A stretch of DNA of 64,000 nt. It comes from Acidaminobacter sp. (GTDB taxonomy: Bacteria > Bacillota_A > Clostridia > Peptostreptococcales > Acidaminobacteraceae). How positions within the stretch are numbered: the stretch's first letter is position 1; each line of letters begins with the position of its first letter. The position numbers and the translations under genes were made by a program. Where the stretch lies: contig WXFH01000002.1 in NCBI GenBank assembly GCA_009881125.1, forward strand, positions 1 through 64,000. The letters are read 5' to 3'. Under the pieces are notes generated by a model, which was given only the letters and a program-made list of their open reading frames with translations, was not told the origin of the DNA and did no database searches. Below are positions 25,440 through 34,014 of the stretch, piece after piece.

Positions 25440-26348
25440 ATGAAAAGACCTATAGCTTTATTGTTGATCTCGATCATGATACTGATGTTGTCTGCGTTTT
25501 CGTTTGCGGGAAATGGGAATCCAACGAATGATAAGGATAAATCCCAAGTCAATGCGTTTATTTTGGATGATGAATTGTTTATAACTGTGTGGCTTGATAA
25601 GGAAATTGGCGATGAACTAGATGAACTTTTGGTTGAGGTTGTTGAAGGTGAAGATGTAATTGAAACGTCCAGTGATTATGATTCTGAAGAGGTTGAAAAA
25701 TTTGGCACAATAATGTACATGTACACTTTTGATGCTATAGAGTATACGCCTTTGGATGATTTTGAAGTCAAAGTTTTTATTTCGTTAGATGATGATGCTG
25801 ATAGTGAACTTTTACTCACTAAAAAAGTTGACTTGGAAGATCTTGACGAAGAAGATGACGACGACGAAGAAGACGAAGACGATGAAGAAGACATGGACGA
25901 TGATATGTATCCAGCTGCTCCAGCTGTAGCGAATAAACTCCTGAAAGAAGCTGGAATTCCGAATCGCGTAGGCGAGAAAAACCTGATTGCGCTTGTTGCG
26001 GCAATGATGGATGAAGATGAATCATTTGACAGCGTCGAGAAAGATGATGTTGATGAGTACAAGGATGCTGTAGAAGATTTCTTGATTGGTCAACTGAAAT
26101 TGATGTTTGAAGATGAAAATGGCGGAGAACTCTCAGATTTTCTTGACGAGATCGCTGACTTAGGGAAGCCAGTCATGAAGCCTGATGTCGAAAAAGGTAA
26201 ACCTGAATTTGTGGATGATCACAACGATGACGAAGAAGATGAAGACGAAGAAGAAGACGAAGACGAAGACGATGAAGATGAAGACGATGAAGATGAAGAC
26301 GATGAAGATGACGATAACGAAGGTCGTGGAAAAGGTAGAGACAAATAA
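25440..26348 (+). CDS. Secreted, extremely acidic protein (unknown function)
   Basis: A 302-residue protein with a signal peptide (residues 1-24, hydrophobic core LLLISIMILMLSAF, likely cut after SFAG). A beta-like domain of about 110 residues is followed by a run of Asp/Glu around residues 135-160, a helical domain with PAAPAVANKLLKEAGIPNR, and a second Asp/Glu run near the end. It finishes on a basic GRGKGRDK. The acid runs are coded by GAAGAC/GATGAA triplet repeats, which could expand or contract. Calcium or cation binding is a reasonable guess; I recognise no family. GGAAAGGA precedes the ATG at 25440. A terminator follows. Confidence 0.75.
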   Translation: MKRPIALLLISIMILMLSAFSFAGNGNPTNDKDKSQVNAFILDDELFITVWLDKEIGDELDELLVEVVEGEDVIETSSDYDSEEVEKFGTIMYMYTFDAIEYTPLDDFEVKVFISLDDDADSELLLTKKVDLEDLDEEDDDDEEDEDDEEDMDDDMYPAAPAVANKLLKEAGIPNRVGEKNLIALVAAMMDEDESFDSVEKDDVDEYKDAVEDFLIGQLKLMFEDENGGELSDFLDEIADLGKPVMKPDVEKGKPEFVDDHNDDEEDEDEEEDEDEDDEDEDDEDEDDEDDDNEGRGKGRDK

Positions 26349-26395
26349 TTCGTTTTAGTGAAATAAAGACAATATCTAATATTTGAAACTATTTT

Positions 26396-26427
26396 GAGGT
26401 GCGGGACCCCATCCCGCACTTTTTCTT
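26396..26427 (+). terminator. Terminator of the acidic protein gene
   Basis: Stem GTGCGGGA/TCCCGCAC with loop CCCCA, followed by TTTTTCTT. Confidence 0.9.
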
Positions 26428-26512
26428 ATGCTCAATATGACTCATAAGTCACATGACTCTATGGTCATATTATACCCGAAAAAATGCAGCAAAGTATTAA
26501 AAATGTATAAAG

Positions 26513-26700
26513 AGTGTCTGGTACAAATTCGAATTCGGTGTCAGACACTCAGTTCACTTCGGTGTCAGACACTCAGTTGACTTTGGTGTCAGACACTCAG
26601 TTGACTTTGGTGTCAGACACTCAGTTCACTTCGGTGTCAGACACTCAGTTCACTTCGGTGTCAGACACTCAGTTAACTTTGGTGCCTGTCACTCACTTCG
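26513..26700. repeat. 24-bp tandem array 4 (GTGTCAGACAC family)
   Basis: About seven 24-bp units with core GTGTCAGACACTCAGTTC between two converging genes. It runs to the stop codon of the glycosyltransferase gene. Confidence 0.9.
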
Positions 26701-27862
26701 TTCCACATGCCTGGCGATAGAGCTCCAGCAGGTGATTTGCCAGATCCTCTGCGCCTTGGCGGGCGACGTGATTTCTGCAGCGGGTTTGCCAGTCATGCCA
26801 TTCTAAGGAAGATAACTGACCAAAGGCTTTCAGATGGGCTTCAAATTCAGCAGCGTTTGAGTAGACAAAGCCATTGACATGGTCAATCACCTGATTTCTG
26901 GACTGTTGATCCAGTCGCTGAAGTACCGGAAGGCCCATAGCCTGGGCTTCAAGCAGAGAGATGGACATCATTTCAGTAAGGGAAGCACTGACAAAAACAT
27001 CGGCGGCAGCGTAGTACTGGGGCATGTTTTCATAAGGAATTTTGCCTGTGAAAATGATCTGATGGGCAATGCCGGCATCCATCGTAATTTGTTCCAGGTG
27101 ATCCCGCTCAGGGCCATCTCCCACGATCATAAGACAAAAGGGAGCATTAGTTTGAATACTGGATTTCCAAAGATCCAGCAGCGTTTCAACGCTCTTTTCT
27201 TTTCCCAGGCGTCCTACGAAAATTGCGGTGAGGTGACCATCGGGGATATTGTACTGATGGCGGATCTTTTGTCTGATTCCGGGTTCGATATTATTGGTAT
27301 CGAACCTCTGAAGGTCAACACTGTTGGGAATATAGTAAAAAGGTGTAGTCACTTTTGTAGCTTTCAAATAAGCGGCAGCTTTTTCTGAAGGTCCGGTCGT
27401 AATGCTGGAATAATTAGCCAGCAATCGCACATAGCCGTGTGATAAGGCTTTGGTAATCGGTATGAATGGTTTGGGTGCCAAGTAATGGAGGTAGTCATCG
27501 TAAGCGGTGTGGAGGGTGTAGACCATTGGAAGTTTAAGTTTTCGAGAAGCCAGCATACCAAAGGTGCCCATGCCAAATTCATTGTGGATATGAATGACAT
27601 CAGGGTTGAATGCTTTTAAGATCTTAAGACGCTCGAAACTAAAAGGAAACGCAATTCCATACCCGTAGATTCGTTTTAAGGTAAATCCGGGACAGTGGAG
27701 CACGCCCTCATGATCTACATAATGGTGTTTGGTATGTGGATCGGAGGCGAGAATCAACACTTGGTGACCTAAGCTTCTGAGACCCTCAGCCAGGACTTCG
27801 ATATGAGTAATAACGCCATTAGTAAAGGGGTGCCAGGTATCAGTCAAAAGCGCTATGTTCAT
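26693..27862 (-). CDS. GT4-family glycosyltransferase (diacylglycerol glucosyltransferase-like)
   Basis: A 389-residue retaining glycosyltransferase with two Rossmann domains. The N-terminus LLTDTWHPFTNGVITHI holds the glycine-containing acceptor loop. DVIHIHNEFGMGTFG and VYTLHTAYDDYLHY follow. The donor-binding half has FVGRLGKEKS and the EX7E motif in EMMSISLLEA. The pattern resembles alpha-monoglucosyl-diacylglycerol synthases, so glycolipid synthesis at the inner membrane face is likely. ATG at 27862 has AAAGGAG; the frame is open 17 codons further. The last codons abut repeat array 4. Confidence 0.8.
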   Translation of the reverse strand: MNIALLTDTWHPFTNGVITHIEVLAEGLRSLGHQVLILASDPHTKHHYVDHEGVLHCPGFTLKRIYGYGIAFPFSFERLKILKAFNPDVIHIHNEFGMGTFGMLASRKLKLPMVYTLHTAYDDYLHYLAPKPFIPITKALSHGYVRLLANYSSITTGPSEKAAAYLKATKVTTPFYYIPNSVDLQRFDTNNIEPGIRQKIRHQYNIPDGHLTAIFVGRLGKEKSVETLLDLWKSSIQTNAPFCLMIVGDGPERDHLEQITMDAGIAHQIIFTGKIPYENMPQYYAAADVFVSASLTEMMSISLLEAQAMGLPVLQRLDQQSRNQVIDHVNGFVYSNAAEFEAHLKAFGQLSSLEWHDWQTRCRNHVARQGAEDLANHLLELYRQACGTK

Positions 27863-28224
27863 GAGTCTGCTCCTTTCGCCAAATGATTCATTGGGAAAAG
27901 TATAGCACGTCAATACAGGATTGGCGATTAGGGATGATTATTGGTTCAATTTAGAGAATTCAAATCTTAATTAATCATTAAATGTGTCTGGTACAATTTC
28001 TGAGTTGGTGACAGGCACTCATTTTGTTTTTGTCCGCGTCACCAACCTGCAAACCTTCCCAGATGTTAAATATTTGTGAACTTGTATTTCGGGGGTTGCA
28101 ATTTTTCTTGCAGAGGCGTATGATCGTTAATATCAAAGGTCGAGCAGACGAAAATCTGAAAAGACCGCCTAAGAACAAGCAAAATAGCGGGTTTTAATTA
28201 TAAAATAATGGGAGGTGCCCGACA
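27863..28224 (+). other. Intergenic region and leader before a small ORF
   Basis: Holds a degenerate repeat at 27984-28048 (GTGTCTGGTACAA, GTGACAGGCACTC, GTCCGCGTCACC), then the promoter at 28096 and a leader of about 90 bases. In the leader GGTC pairs with GACC, and CCGC with GCGG followed by TTTTAATT, which looks like a weak terminator or attenuator. Confidence 0.5.
28096..28124 (+). promoter_or_regulatory. Promoter upstream of the small ORF and antiporter
   Basis: TTGCAA 28096-28101, exactly 17 bp spacer, TATGAT 28119-28124. Reads toward the small ORF at 28225 and the antiporter gene. Confidence 0.6.
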
Positions 28225-28281
28225 GTGATCATCATGAGAAGACATGCTTTAGCCGGATTTGTCCACGGTCGCGGCGGTTAA
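28225..28281 (+). CDS. Putative 18-residue leader peptide
   Basis: A GTG-started ORF of 18 codons (ending RRHALAGFVHGRGG) with an excellent ribosome site, GGGAGGTG seven bases upstream. The strong site is what supports it; codons alone would not. It lies between promoter 28096 and the antiporter gene, 190 bases upstream of that start, so a leader-peptide role is possible. An in-frame ATG occurs at its fourth codon. No known leader peptide matches. Confidence 0.4.
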   Translation: MIIMRRHALAGFVHGRGG

Positions 28282-28472
28282 TTCTGAAACGGTATGCAAT
28301 TATTCCTGCATTTTCGTTATAGTTTTAACAACAAGAATCAACTATCTTCAATCAACAATCAACAACTAGCATTCATTTATTCATTAATTATAAACCGCCC
28401 ATCTGCATTCAATAACAATTTGAATGACCAGACGACAGGGCGAAATATCCAAAATTATAAGGGGTCTTTGTC

Positions 28473-29846
28473 ATGTCCAGTACAATCGCGTTTGAAACCA
28501 ATCAAATGCTCGAACTTATAGCCATAGTTCTATTTTCCGGTGTCCTTTTTTCTAAACTCAGCAAACTCATCCATATGCCAGACGTCGTCATGTATATTCT
28601 GGCTGGGATCTTAATCGGCCCGGCGGCGTTCAACCTTATAGATATCAACGAGTACCCCGCGGCGAACCAGCTGATCCTCACCTTTGGGGCAGCCTACATC
28701 CTGTATGACGGCGGCCGGGAGATCAACCTCAAAGTCCTCAACAAAGTCAAATTCTCGGTGTTGTCGCTGGCGACCATCGGCGTGGTGGTTTCTACGGTGA
28801 TTACAGGGGTGGCAGCCAGCATGATCCTGCACGTGGACCTGCTCACCGGGCTGCTGCTGGGCTCCGTGATCGCCTCCACAGATCCGTCAGTGCTGGTGCC
28901 GCTGTTCAAGACCATGAACATCAGCAAGCGCTTGAAACAGACCATTATCGCTGAGTCGGCGTTTAACGACGCGGTAGGCGCCATCACCACACTGACACTG
29001 CTGGGGCTCATCGCGGGCAGCGCGTTTTCCCTCAGCGGCACACTGCTCGAACTGGGTACCAGTGCCATTGGCGGCATAGCGGTGGGACTGGCCGTGGGCT
29101 TCCCGGCGTCGTACCTGATCGCCAGCCGCAGGCACGGCGTGTTTTCGGAGCATCCATCGGAGATTGGGCTGGCAACAGTGATCAGCGCCTACATCCTGGC
29201 TTCTCACTTTGAGTTCAGCGGCTTCCTGGCGGTCTTCGTGGTCGGCATGATCTGCGGCAACAAGAAAATCATAGGCCTCTGGGTGCCCGAAGAGCAATAC
29301 GAAACACAGCTCCGCTTCAAAGAGGTCCTGACGCTGATCCTGCGGATGATGATCTTCATCCTGCTGGGCGCCAGCATCGACTTCTCGATCCTCTTCTCAC
29401 ACCTGGGCGGCGCGCTGCTGGTGGTTGCGGTCCTCATCTTCATCTCCAGGCCGTTGTCCGTCATGGTCAGCGTCCTCTGGGACCGCCAGGCCAAATGGAG
29501 CCTCAAAGAGATCCTCTACATGTGCTGGGTCCGCGAAACCGGCGTCATCCCCGCAGCCCTCGCCGGCATGATGCTGGCAGCAGACGTCCCGGGCGCGCGC
29601 ATCATCTCCGCCGTGACCTTCGCGGCCATCTTCATCACCCTGACCTTCCAGGCCAGCACGGCGAAACTGCTCGCGAGCCTCTTAAAGCTCGAAGAAGCTC
29701 TGCCGATGGTCACAGAACCCACCACCTCAACCCTTTCAAACACTGACGACACCGTAACGGATCCTTATAGCGTCCCAAGCGGCGATGAGCACTTCAGCCG
29801 GGACTGCCTCGAAGAGCCTTACCCGGTGTATTTGCTGGCACAGTGA
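28473..29846 (+). CDS. Cation:proton antiporter (CPA1-type)
   Basis: A 457-residue membrane protein with about 12 hydrophobic segments. DGGREINLKVL near residue 75, STDPSVLVPLF near residue 142 and ESAFNDAVGAI near residue 163 (the Asn-Asp ion-binding pair) identify the monovalent cation/proton antiporter family. The C-terminal 50 residues form a hydrophilic tail; its codons carry the GCCGATGGT 9-mer at 29702 (LPMVT). AAGGGG precedes the ATG. Likely role: Na+ or K+ export and pH control. Two repeat elements lie just after the stop. Confidence 0.87.
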   Translation: MSSTIAFETNQMLELIAIVLFSGVLFSKLSKLIHMPDVVMYILAGILIGPAAFNLIDINEYPAANQLILTFGAAYILYDGGREINLKVLNKVKFSVLSLATIGVVVSTVITGVAASMILHVDLLTGLLLGSVIASTDPSVLVPLFKTMNISKRLKQTIIAESAFNDAVGAITTLTLLGLIAGSAFSLSGTLLELGTSAIGGIAVGLAVGFPASYLIASRRHGVFSEHPSEIGLATVISAYILASHFEFSGFLAVFVVGMICGNKKIIGLWVPEEQYETQLRFKEVLTLILRMMIFILLGASIDFSILFSHLGGALLVVAVLIFISRPLSVMVSVLWDRQAKWSLKEILYMCWVRETGVIPAALAGMMLAADVPGARIISAVTFAAIFITLTFQASTAKLLASLLKLEEALPMVTEPTTSTLSNTDDTVTDPYSVPSGDEHFSRDCLEEPYPVYLLAQ

Positions 29847-29887
29847 AACTGGGTGTCAATAGGCGCCAGCCGCTGACACCTAGTTTC
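29844..29887. repeat. 43-bp hairpin repeat (symmetrical form)
   Basis: GAAACTGGGTGTCA at one end pairs with TGACACCTAGTTTC at the other, around AGGCGCCAGCC. It starts at the antiporter stop codon and may also act as its 3' hairpin. Confidence 0.8.
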
Positions 29888-29912
29888 CCTTGCAGAAACT
29901 AGGCCGCTAGCT

Positions 29913-30042
29913 GACGTGCATAGACCCTCGTTCCGCTGCGCTGCACTCGGGTCTAGGGCTGCGCCCTATATAAACAAAACTAACGCCATTCAACCGAGAA
30001 CAAGCTCTCGGCTGCACGGCGTTAGTTTTGTTTATGCACGTC
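29913..30042. repeat. Structured 130-bp element B (MITE-like or RNA)
   Basis: Starts GACGTGCA and ends TGCACGTC (perfect 8-bp inverted ends). It contains GGGCTGCGCCC, a perfect 18-bp stem (29970-29987 with 30018-30035) and an inner hairpin CCGAGAACAAGCTCTCGG. Shape and length match element A at 19487. It lies 21 bases past the stop of the minus-strand regulator gene. A further TGCACGTCTTT follows at 30054. Confidence 0.82.
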
Positions 30043-30063
30043 TTAAGCTTTCGATGCACGTCT

Positions 30064-31545
30064 TTACCTTTCGCGAATCTGTAACTGATACTTCTGCAGC
30101 TTATAATTCAGCGACTGCTTTGAGATCTGCAGGCGGCCGGCCAGCTCGGAGAGGGAGCGGATGCCCTCGGACCGGGACAGGATCAGGTGCTTTTCGAAGT
30201 CATCGAGGGCGTCGCTCAGGCTGACAGACGCCGGCGGCATGGTCATGGCGTAATTTGGCGGGGATTGGGTTGGCGGCTGACCATCGGCTGATGCTTGGGT
30301 TTTTGAAAGGGGCTGTGCACCAGAGGGGCCTGTTGGAAGAGAGGATATGCCGATGGTCGCCTGTTCCAGCGCCGCACTTTCGACCATAAACTCGGGCAGA
30401 TCCTCCACGCTGATATGGCTCGACGAGGCGAAGTTGAAGGCGCTCTCGATCACATTCTTGAACTCCCGCACGTTGCCGGGCCAGCTGTAGTTCTGCAGCA
30501 TGCCGGCGACCTCCGGGGTCACGCCCTTCAGGGTCATGGCGTACTCGCGGTTGAACAGCTTGATGAAGTGGTCGGTCAGCATTGGGATGTCCTCTGCGCG
30601 CTCCCGCAGGGAAGGCACCTTGATCTGGACGCTGGAAAGCCGGTAAAAGAGGTCCGGGCGCATCAGCTGGCGGTCGATGCAGCTCTGGGGATGCTCGTTC
30701 ACAGCGGCGATAATGCGGACGTCAAACTTCTTGGGCTCGTGGCTGCCAATACGGGTGACCTTTTTTTCCTCGATGGCCCGCAGTAGCTTGGCCTGCATGC
30801 TGAGGTCCATGGAGTTGAGCTCGTCCAGGAAGAGGGTGCCGCCATTCGCGATCTCGAAAAGGCCGGGCTTGTTCTCCGCGCCGGTGTAGCTGCCCTTGGT
30901 CGTGCCAAAGAAAATGCTTTCCAGGAGGGTGTGGGGGATGGCCGCGCAGTTTTGGGAAACGAACATGGCGCCCCGCCGGCTGCTGCCGCTGTGGATGGAC
31001 TGGGCCACCAGCTCCTTGCCCGAGCCCGTCTCGCCGTAGATAAGGACGCTGGCGCTTGCCTTGGAAACTCTGACGAGCTTCTGCTTCAGGCTGCGGATCA
31101 CCGCCGATTCGCCGACAATGTCCTTGACCTCATATAGCCCATCCTTGTGAGAACTGGTCATGTTGGGCAGGTCGATGAAATTCTTCAGCGCCGCGGTATC
31201 CAGGTATTTGGAGGTGCTCACCGCGCCAATGATCTTGCCGTTTTCCATGATGGGAAACGTATTGTCCAGCACCAGCATCTCGCCGCCGCCCATATATTCG
31301 AGCTTCTGAATCTGGTTCACCGTGGTCTCGCCGTATTGGATTGCCCGGTAGCACGTCGAATCCTCCGCCTTCAGGTTCGGATACACTTCCATAGGCGTTT
31401 TGCCGATGGATTCCTTTTCCTTCAAATCAAAGGTGCCAGGCAGAAATTGTTTATTGTAAACGATGCGGCACTGATCGTCAACGATCATGAGACCATCAAC
31501 AAAATTTTCGATCTTGGTGATCACGTCGTAATACGCTTCGAGCAT
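30064..31545 (-). CDS. Sigma-54-dependent activator, RocR-like
   Basis: A 493-residue enhancer-binding protein. The N-terminal PAS-like sensor (residues about 5-120) is followed by the AAA+ domain with Walker A GETGSGKE. The GAFTGA loop is present as GSYTGA, Walker B is LFLDELNSM, and R-finger region LFYRLSSVQI follows. A Pro/Ser/Gln-rich linker of about 50 residues carries two copies of the 9-mer (30280, 30349). The C-terminal HTH ends in SKQSLNYKLQKY. The plan matches RocR, and rocB lies 7 kb away, so arginine control is the likely job. The frame is open through repeat array 5, but the ATG at 31545 starts the conserved protein. Confidence 0.85.
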   Translation of the reverse strand: MLEAYYDVITKIENFVDGLMIVDDQCRIVYNKQFLPGTFDLKEKESIGKTPMEVYPNLKAEDSTCYRAIQYGETTVNQIQKLEYMGGGEMLVLDNTFPIMENGKIIGAVSTSKYLDTAALKNFIDLPNMTSSHKDGLYEVKDIVGESAVIRSLKQKLVRVSKASASVLIYGETGSGKELVAQSIHSGSSRRGAMFVSQNCAAIPHTLLESIFFGTTKGSYTGAENKPGLFEIANGGTLFLDELNSMDLSMQAKLLRAIEEKKVTRIGSHEPKKFDVRIIAAVNEHPQSCIDRQLMRPDLFYRLSSVQIKVPSLRERAEDIPMLTDHFIKLFNREYAMTLKGVTPEVAGMLQNYSWPGNVREFKNVIESAFNFASSSHISVEDLPEFMVESAALEQATIGISSLPTGPSGAQPLSKTQASADGQPPTQSPPNYAMTMPPASVSLSDALDDFEKHLILSRSEGIRSLSELAGRLQISKQSLNYKLQKYQLQIRER

Positions 31546-31595
31546 GGGGGGGACCTCGCTTTCATGGGGGGAGTTTTGGGATGGGTTGAGGTGGG

Positions 31596-31848
31596 TGACA
31601 GTCACCGACCTGCGGTTGGTGACTGTCTCTGGTTTGAAGTGAGTGTCAGACACCGAGTTGAAGTGAGTGTCAGACACCGAGTTGAAGTGAGTGTCAGACA
31701 CCGAGTTGAAGTGAGTGTCTGACACCAAGTTGAAGTGAGTGTCTGACACTGAGTTGGAGTGAGTGTCTGACACCAAGTTGAAGTGAGTGCCTGACACCAA
31801 GTTGGAGTGAGTGTCTGACACCAAGTTGAATTTGGTGCCAGAGCTGCT
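31596..31848. repeat. 24-bp tandem array 5 (GTGTCAGACACC family)
   Basis: About ten 24-bp units with cores GTGTCAGACACCGAGTTG and GTGTCTGACACCAAGTTG. One flank has GTGACAGTCACC/GTGACTGTC, the palindrome type of array 3, so the two types occur side by side here. Confidence 0.92.
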
Positions 31849-31943
31849 TTTCTTAATTATACCAGAGGTTGGCGCAACCTGTGCTGCAAACGTAAAAATA
31901 TTTTTACTTTTAGCTGTACATTTCAAAACCTTAAGTGAATGTA

Positions 31944-31985
31944 ACCCCCCTGTAGTAGACGATCCACAAGTACAAATGATATAAT
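31944..31985 (+). promoter_or_regulatory. Candidate sigI promoters (SigI-type and sigma-A-type)
   Basis: ACCCCC at 31944-31949 and CGAT at 31960-31963 resemble the elements reported for SigI-autoregulated promoters, though the 10-base gap is short. Overlapping it, TAGACG (31957-31962), a 17 bp spacer and TATAAT (31980-31985) form a sigma-A promoter. Both read into sigI. Confidence 0.45.
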
Positions 31986-32030
31986 CCATTCGGAAAGCCA
32001 TGACATAACACAACAAGGAGGTGGTTTGCC

Positions 32031-32786
32031 ATGGAACGCACCGTAGACCAAAAAGTGATCGACATACAGCTGGCGCCGGAGCAGGCAAACGCCTTTATAC
32101 TCGAAAATGACGCCTTTATCCGCAACTGCATCCGCCGCTTTCAGAACCGCTCAGGCGCCTCCCAAAGCGCCAGACAGTACGTTTCGGACAGCGAGGATCA
32201 CTGGGCCATCTCCCTGGAGGCCTTCCATGAAGCCATGCAGACCTACCATTACGACAAGGGCAGCTTTTACAGCTTTGCCTCCATGGTTATCGAGCGGCGC
32301 CTGATCGACCATACCCGGCGAGAAGCCCGGCATTTGAAAGAGGTGCCCATCGACCCCTACGTCTTTGAGAGTAATAGCGAGCAGGAAGACGCCTACCCGG
32401 ACCAGGGCATGCGCAGCCAGGTGGTCCGCCAGCTCAGCGTCGAGCCTGACGAGTCCATCACGCTCGAGATCGAAGCCGCCAATCAGCGGTTCTCGGATTT
32501 CGGCTTTTCTTTCTTTGATTTAGCCGATAGTTCCCCAAAAGCCCAAAAAACCAAAGCAGCCTGCGCGCTGGCAGTCAATTGTATCCTGGAATCACCTGTC
32601 CTGCTTCAGGAACTAAAGAGAAACGGCCAGCTCCCAATAAAAAGTTTGGAAAAAATGTCTGGGGTACCCCGAAAAATCATCGAGCGTCATCGAAAGTATA
32701 TTATAGCGGCAACTGAAATCGTCGGTGGGGACTATCCTCACTTATCGCAGTACATGAGCTTCATTAAAAGGGGGACTTCCAGATGA
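32031..32786 (+). CDS. sigI: RNA polymerase sigma factor SigI
   Basis: A 251-residue sigma factor of the SigI family. The N-terminal part covers region 2 (AFIRNCIRRF and YHYDKGSFYSFASMVIERRLIDHTRRE, the core-binding and -10 region, key residues S-F-x-S-F-A). A C-terminal domain specific to SigI follows, ending with PRKIIERHRKYIIAA near residue 215. AAGGAGGTGG precedes the ATG. It overlaps rsgI by four bases (ATGA), the classic sigma/anti-sigma arrangement. In Clostridia SigI factors control cell-wall, heat or polysaccharide-degradation genes; which one applies here is not evident. Confidence 0.92.
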   Translation: MERTVDQKVIDIQLAPEQANAFILENDAFIRNCIRRFQNRSGASQSARQYVSDSEDHWAISLEAFHEAMQTYHYDKGSFYSFASMVIERRLIDHTRREARHLKEVPIDPYVFESNSEQEDAYPDQGMRSQVVRQLSVEPDESITLEIEAANQRFSDFGFSFFDLADSSPKAQKTKAACALAVNCILESPVLLQELKRNGQLPIKSLEKMSGVPRKIIERHRKYIIAATEIVGGDYPHLSQYMSFIKRGTSR

Positions 32787-33781
32787 AAGCTGTCATTACA
32801 GAGATCAGGGGAGCGAAAGCAGCTGTACTGCAAGACGACGGCAGCATCCGACTTCTCGAAAATAAGAATTACAAGATTGGACAGGTGGTAGAATTGAAAA
32901 CAACTAAATGGTACAACAATGCAACTAAATGGGTGGCTGCAGCAGCGGCTGTGCTCATGATTACATCCGGCGCGGCATCTTACGCGTATTTGAATCCGGT
33001 TGCGACGGTGAGTCTCGACGTCAATCCAGGGATGGAATACAAGGTGAACACTTTTAACAGAGTTATTGGTGTTAAGGCTATGAATGATGAGGCAGTTGAA
33101 CTTATTGAGGATCTTGATCTCGATCTTAAAGGCATGGATCTTGAAGAAGCTATTCATATTGCTATTGAAGCAATGATCGACAAAGGGTATATCAGCAAAG
33201 ATGATGCTGAAGCAACTGTCTACATTTCTGTAAACCACAAAAATGAAGAGAAGACTCGTGAAATTGTGGTTAAGCTTGGAGAGGACCTTACTACATTTGT
33301 AGAAGAAAAAGGACTTGAGGGCGACATTGAAGTTGAAGGCATAGGCGCGGAGCGCGTTGAGCTGGCTGCAGCAGTCAACGAGTCACTTGGCGACGACTAT
33401 AACATAACTCCTGGTAAACTCAACTTGTTGCAAAAGTTGTATGAGTCACAGGGTAACGTTAATGCGCTTGATACGCTCGAAGCTGTCGAAGAATTCCTTG
33501 GTGAAGAAATTGACGGAATATCTGTTGAAGACCTCACCGTCAAAGACATCATGAAAGAAATCAAACGCAACCGTCTTGATGTAGATGTCCTTCCTGAAGA
33601 CCAAGCCAAAGACAAAGGCAATGAAGCTGCCGATGGTGAAGATGTCGTCGAAAACGACAAAGGCAAACCAGAATCCGCTCCTGGCCTTGAAGGTAAGGAT
33701 AAAGAAGACAAGTCTCCAAACGAAAACGCTAACGAAAACGGCAATGGCAGCAATGCCGGCGGAAAGAACGGCGGAAATTAA
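32783..33781 (+). CDS. rsgI: Anti-sigma-I factor RsgI-like protein
   Basis: A 332-residue membrane protein. The cytoplasmic N-terminal RsgI domain (residues 1-50, KAAVLQDDGSIRLL) binds SigI. One membrane helix lies near residues 53-75. The extracellular part starts with ATVSLDVNPGMEYKVN, the conserved RsgI block that undergoes self-cleavage in studied cases, and ends in an acidic, Asn/Gly-rich low-complexity tail. No carbohydrate-binding module is visible, unlike the cellulosomal RsgI proteins. The GCCGATGGT 9-mer occurs in the tail at 33629. Translationally coupled to sigI; a terminator follows. Confidence 0.9.
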   Translation: MKAVITEIRGAKAAVLQDDGSIRLLENKNYKIGQVVELKTTKWYNNATKWVAAAAAVLMITSGAASYAYLNPVATVSLDVNPGMEYKVNTFNRVIGVKAMNDEAVELIEDLDLDLKGMDLEEAIHIAIEAMIDKGYISKDDAEATVYISVNHKNEEKTREIVVKLGEDLTTFVEEKGLEGDIEVEGIGAERVELAAAVNESLGDDYNITPGKLNLLQKLYESQGNVNALDTLEAVEEFLGEEIDGISVEDLTVKDIMKEIKRNRLDVDVLPEDQAKDKGNEAADGEDVVENDKGKPESAPGLEGKDKEDKSPNENANENGNGSNAGGKNGGN

Positions 33782-33802
33782 GCGAAACTGATTGATTAAA
33801 TG

Positions 33803-33833
33803 TAGGAACCGGCGCCCCGCGCTGGTTCCTTTT
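33803..33833 (+). terminator. Terminator of sigI-rsgI
   Basis: Stem AGGAACC/GGTTCCT with inner GCGC/GCGC, followed by TTTAAATT. Confidence 0.8.
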
Positions 33834-33842
33834 AAATTAGGA

Positions 33843-33938
33843 GAAACTCGGGGTCAATAGGCACCAGCCGCTGACACCGAGTTTCTATCAAAGGAAAAAG
33901 ATGGGAGGAAGGAGGTGTCAGACACCGCCTTCCCACTT
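33843..33938. repeat. 43-bp hairpin repeat plus GTGTCAGACAC hairpin
   Basis: 33843-33885 is a symmetrical 43-bp unit (GAAACTCGGGGTCA with TGACACCGAGTTTC). Next, GGGAGGAAGGAGGTGT pairs with ACACCGCCTTCCC (33902-33936) around the palindrome GTGTCAGACAC, followed by ACTTTT, so it could act as a terminator as well. Confidence 0.75.
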
Positions 33939-34014
33939 TTCACAGTGTACATTTCGTGATACAATTTTACATACTTCGTACACGAACTTTACAGAGAGAA
34001 GGGAAGATTCTGAC

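Larger units (their letters stand above)
31546..32030. other. Divergent intergenic region between the activator and sigI
   Basis: Mostly occupied by tandem array 5 (31596-31848). Beyond it, 31850-31940 is AT-rich with no feature I recognise, then come the sigI promoter candidates. Confidence 0.6.
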
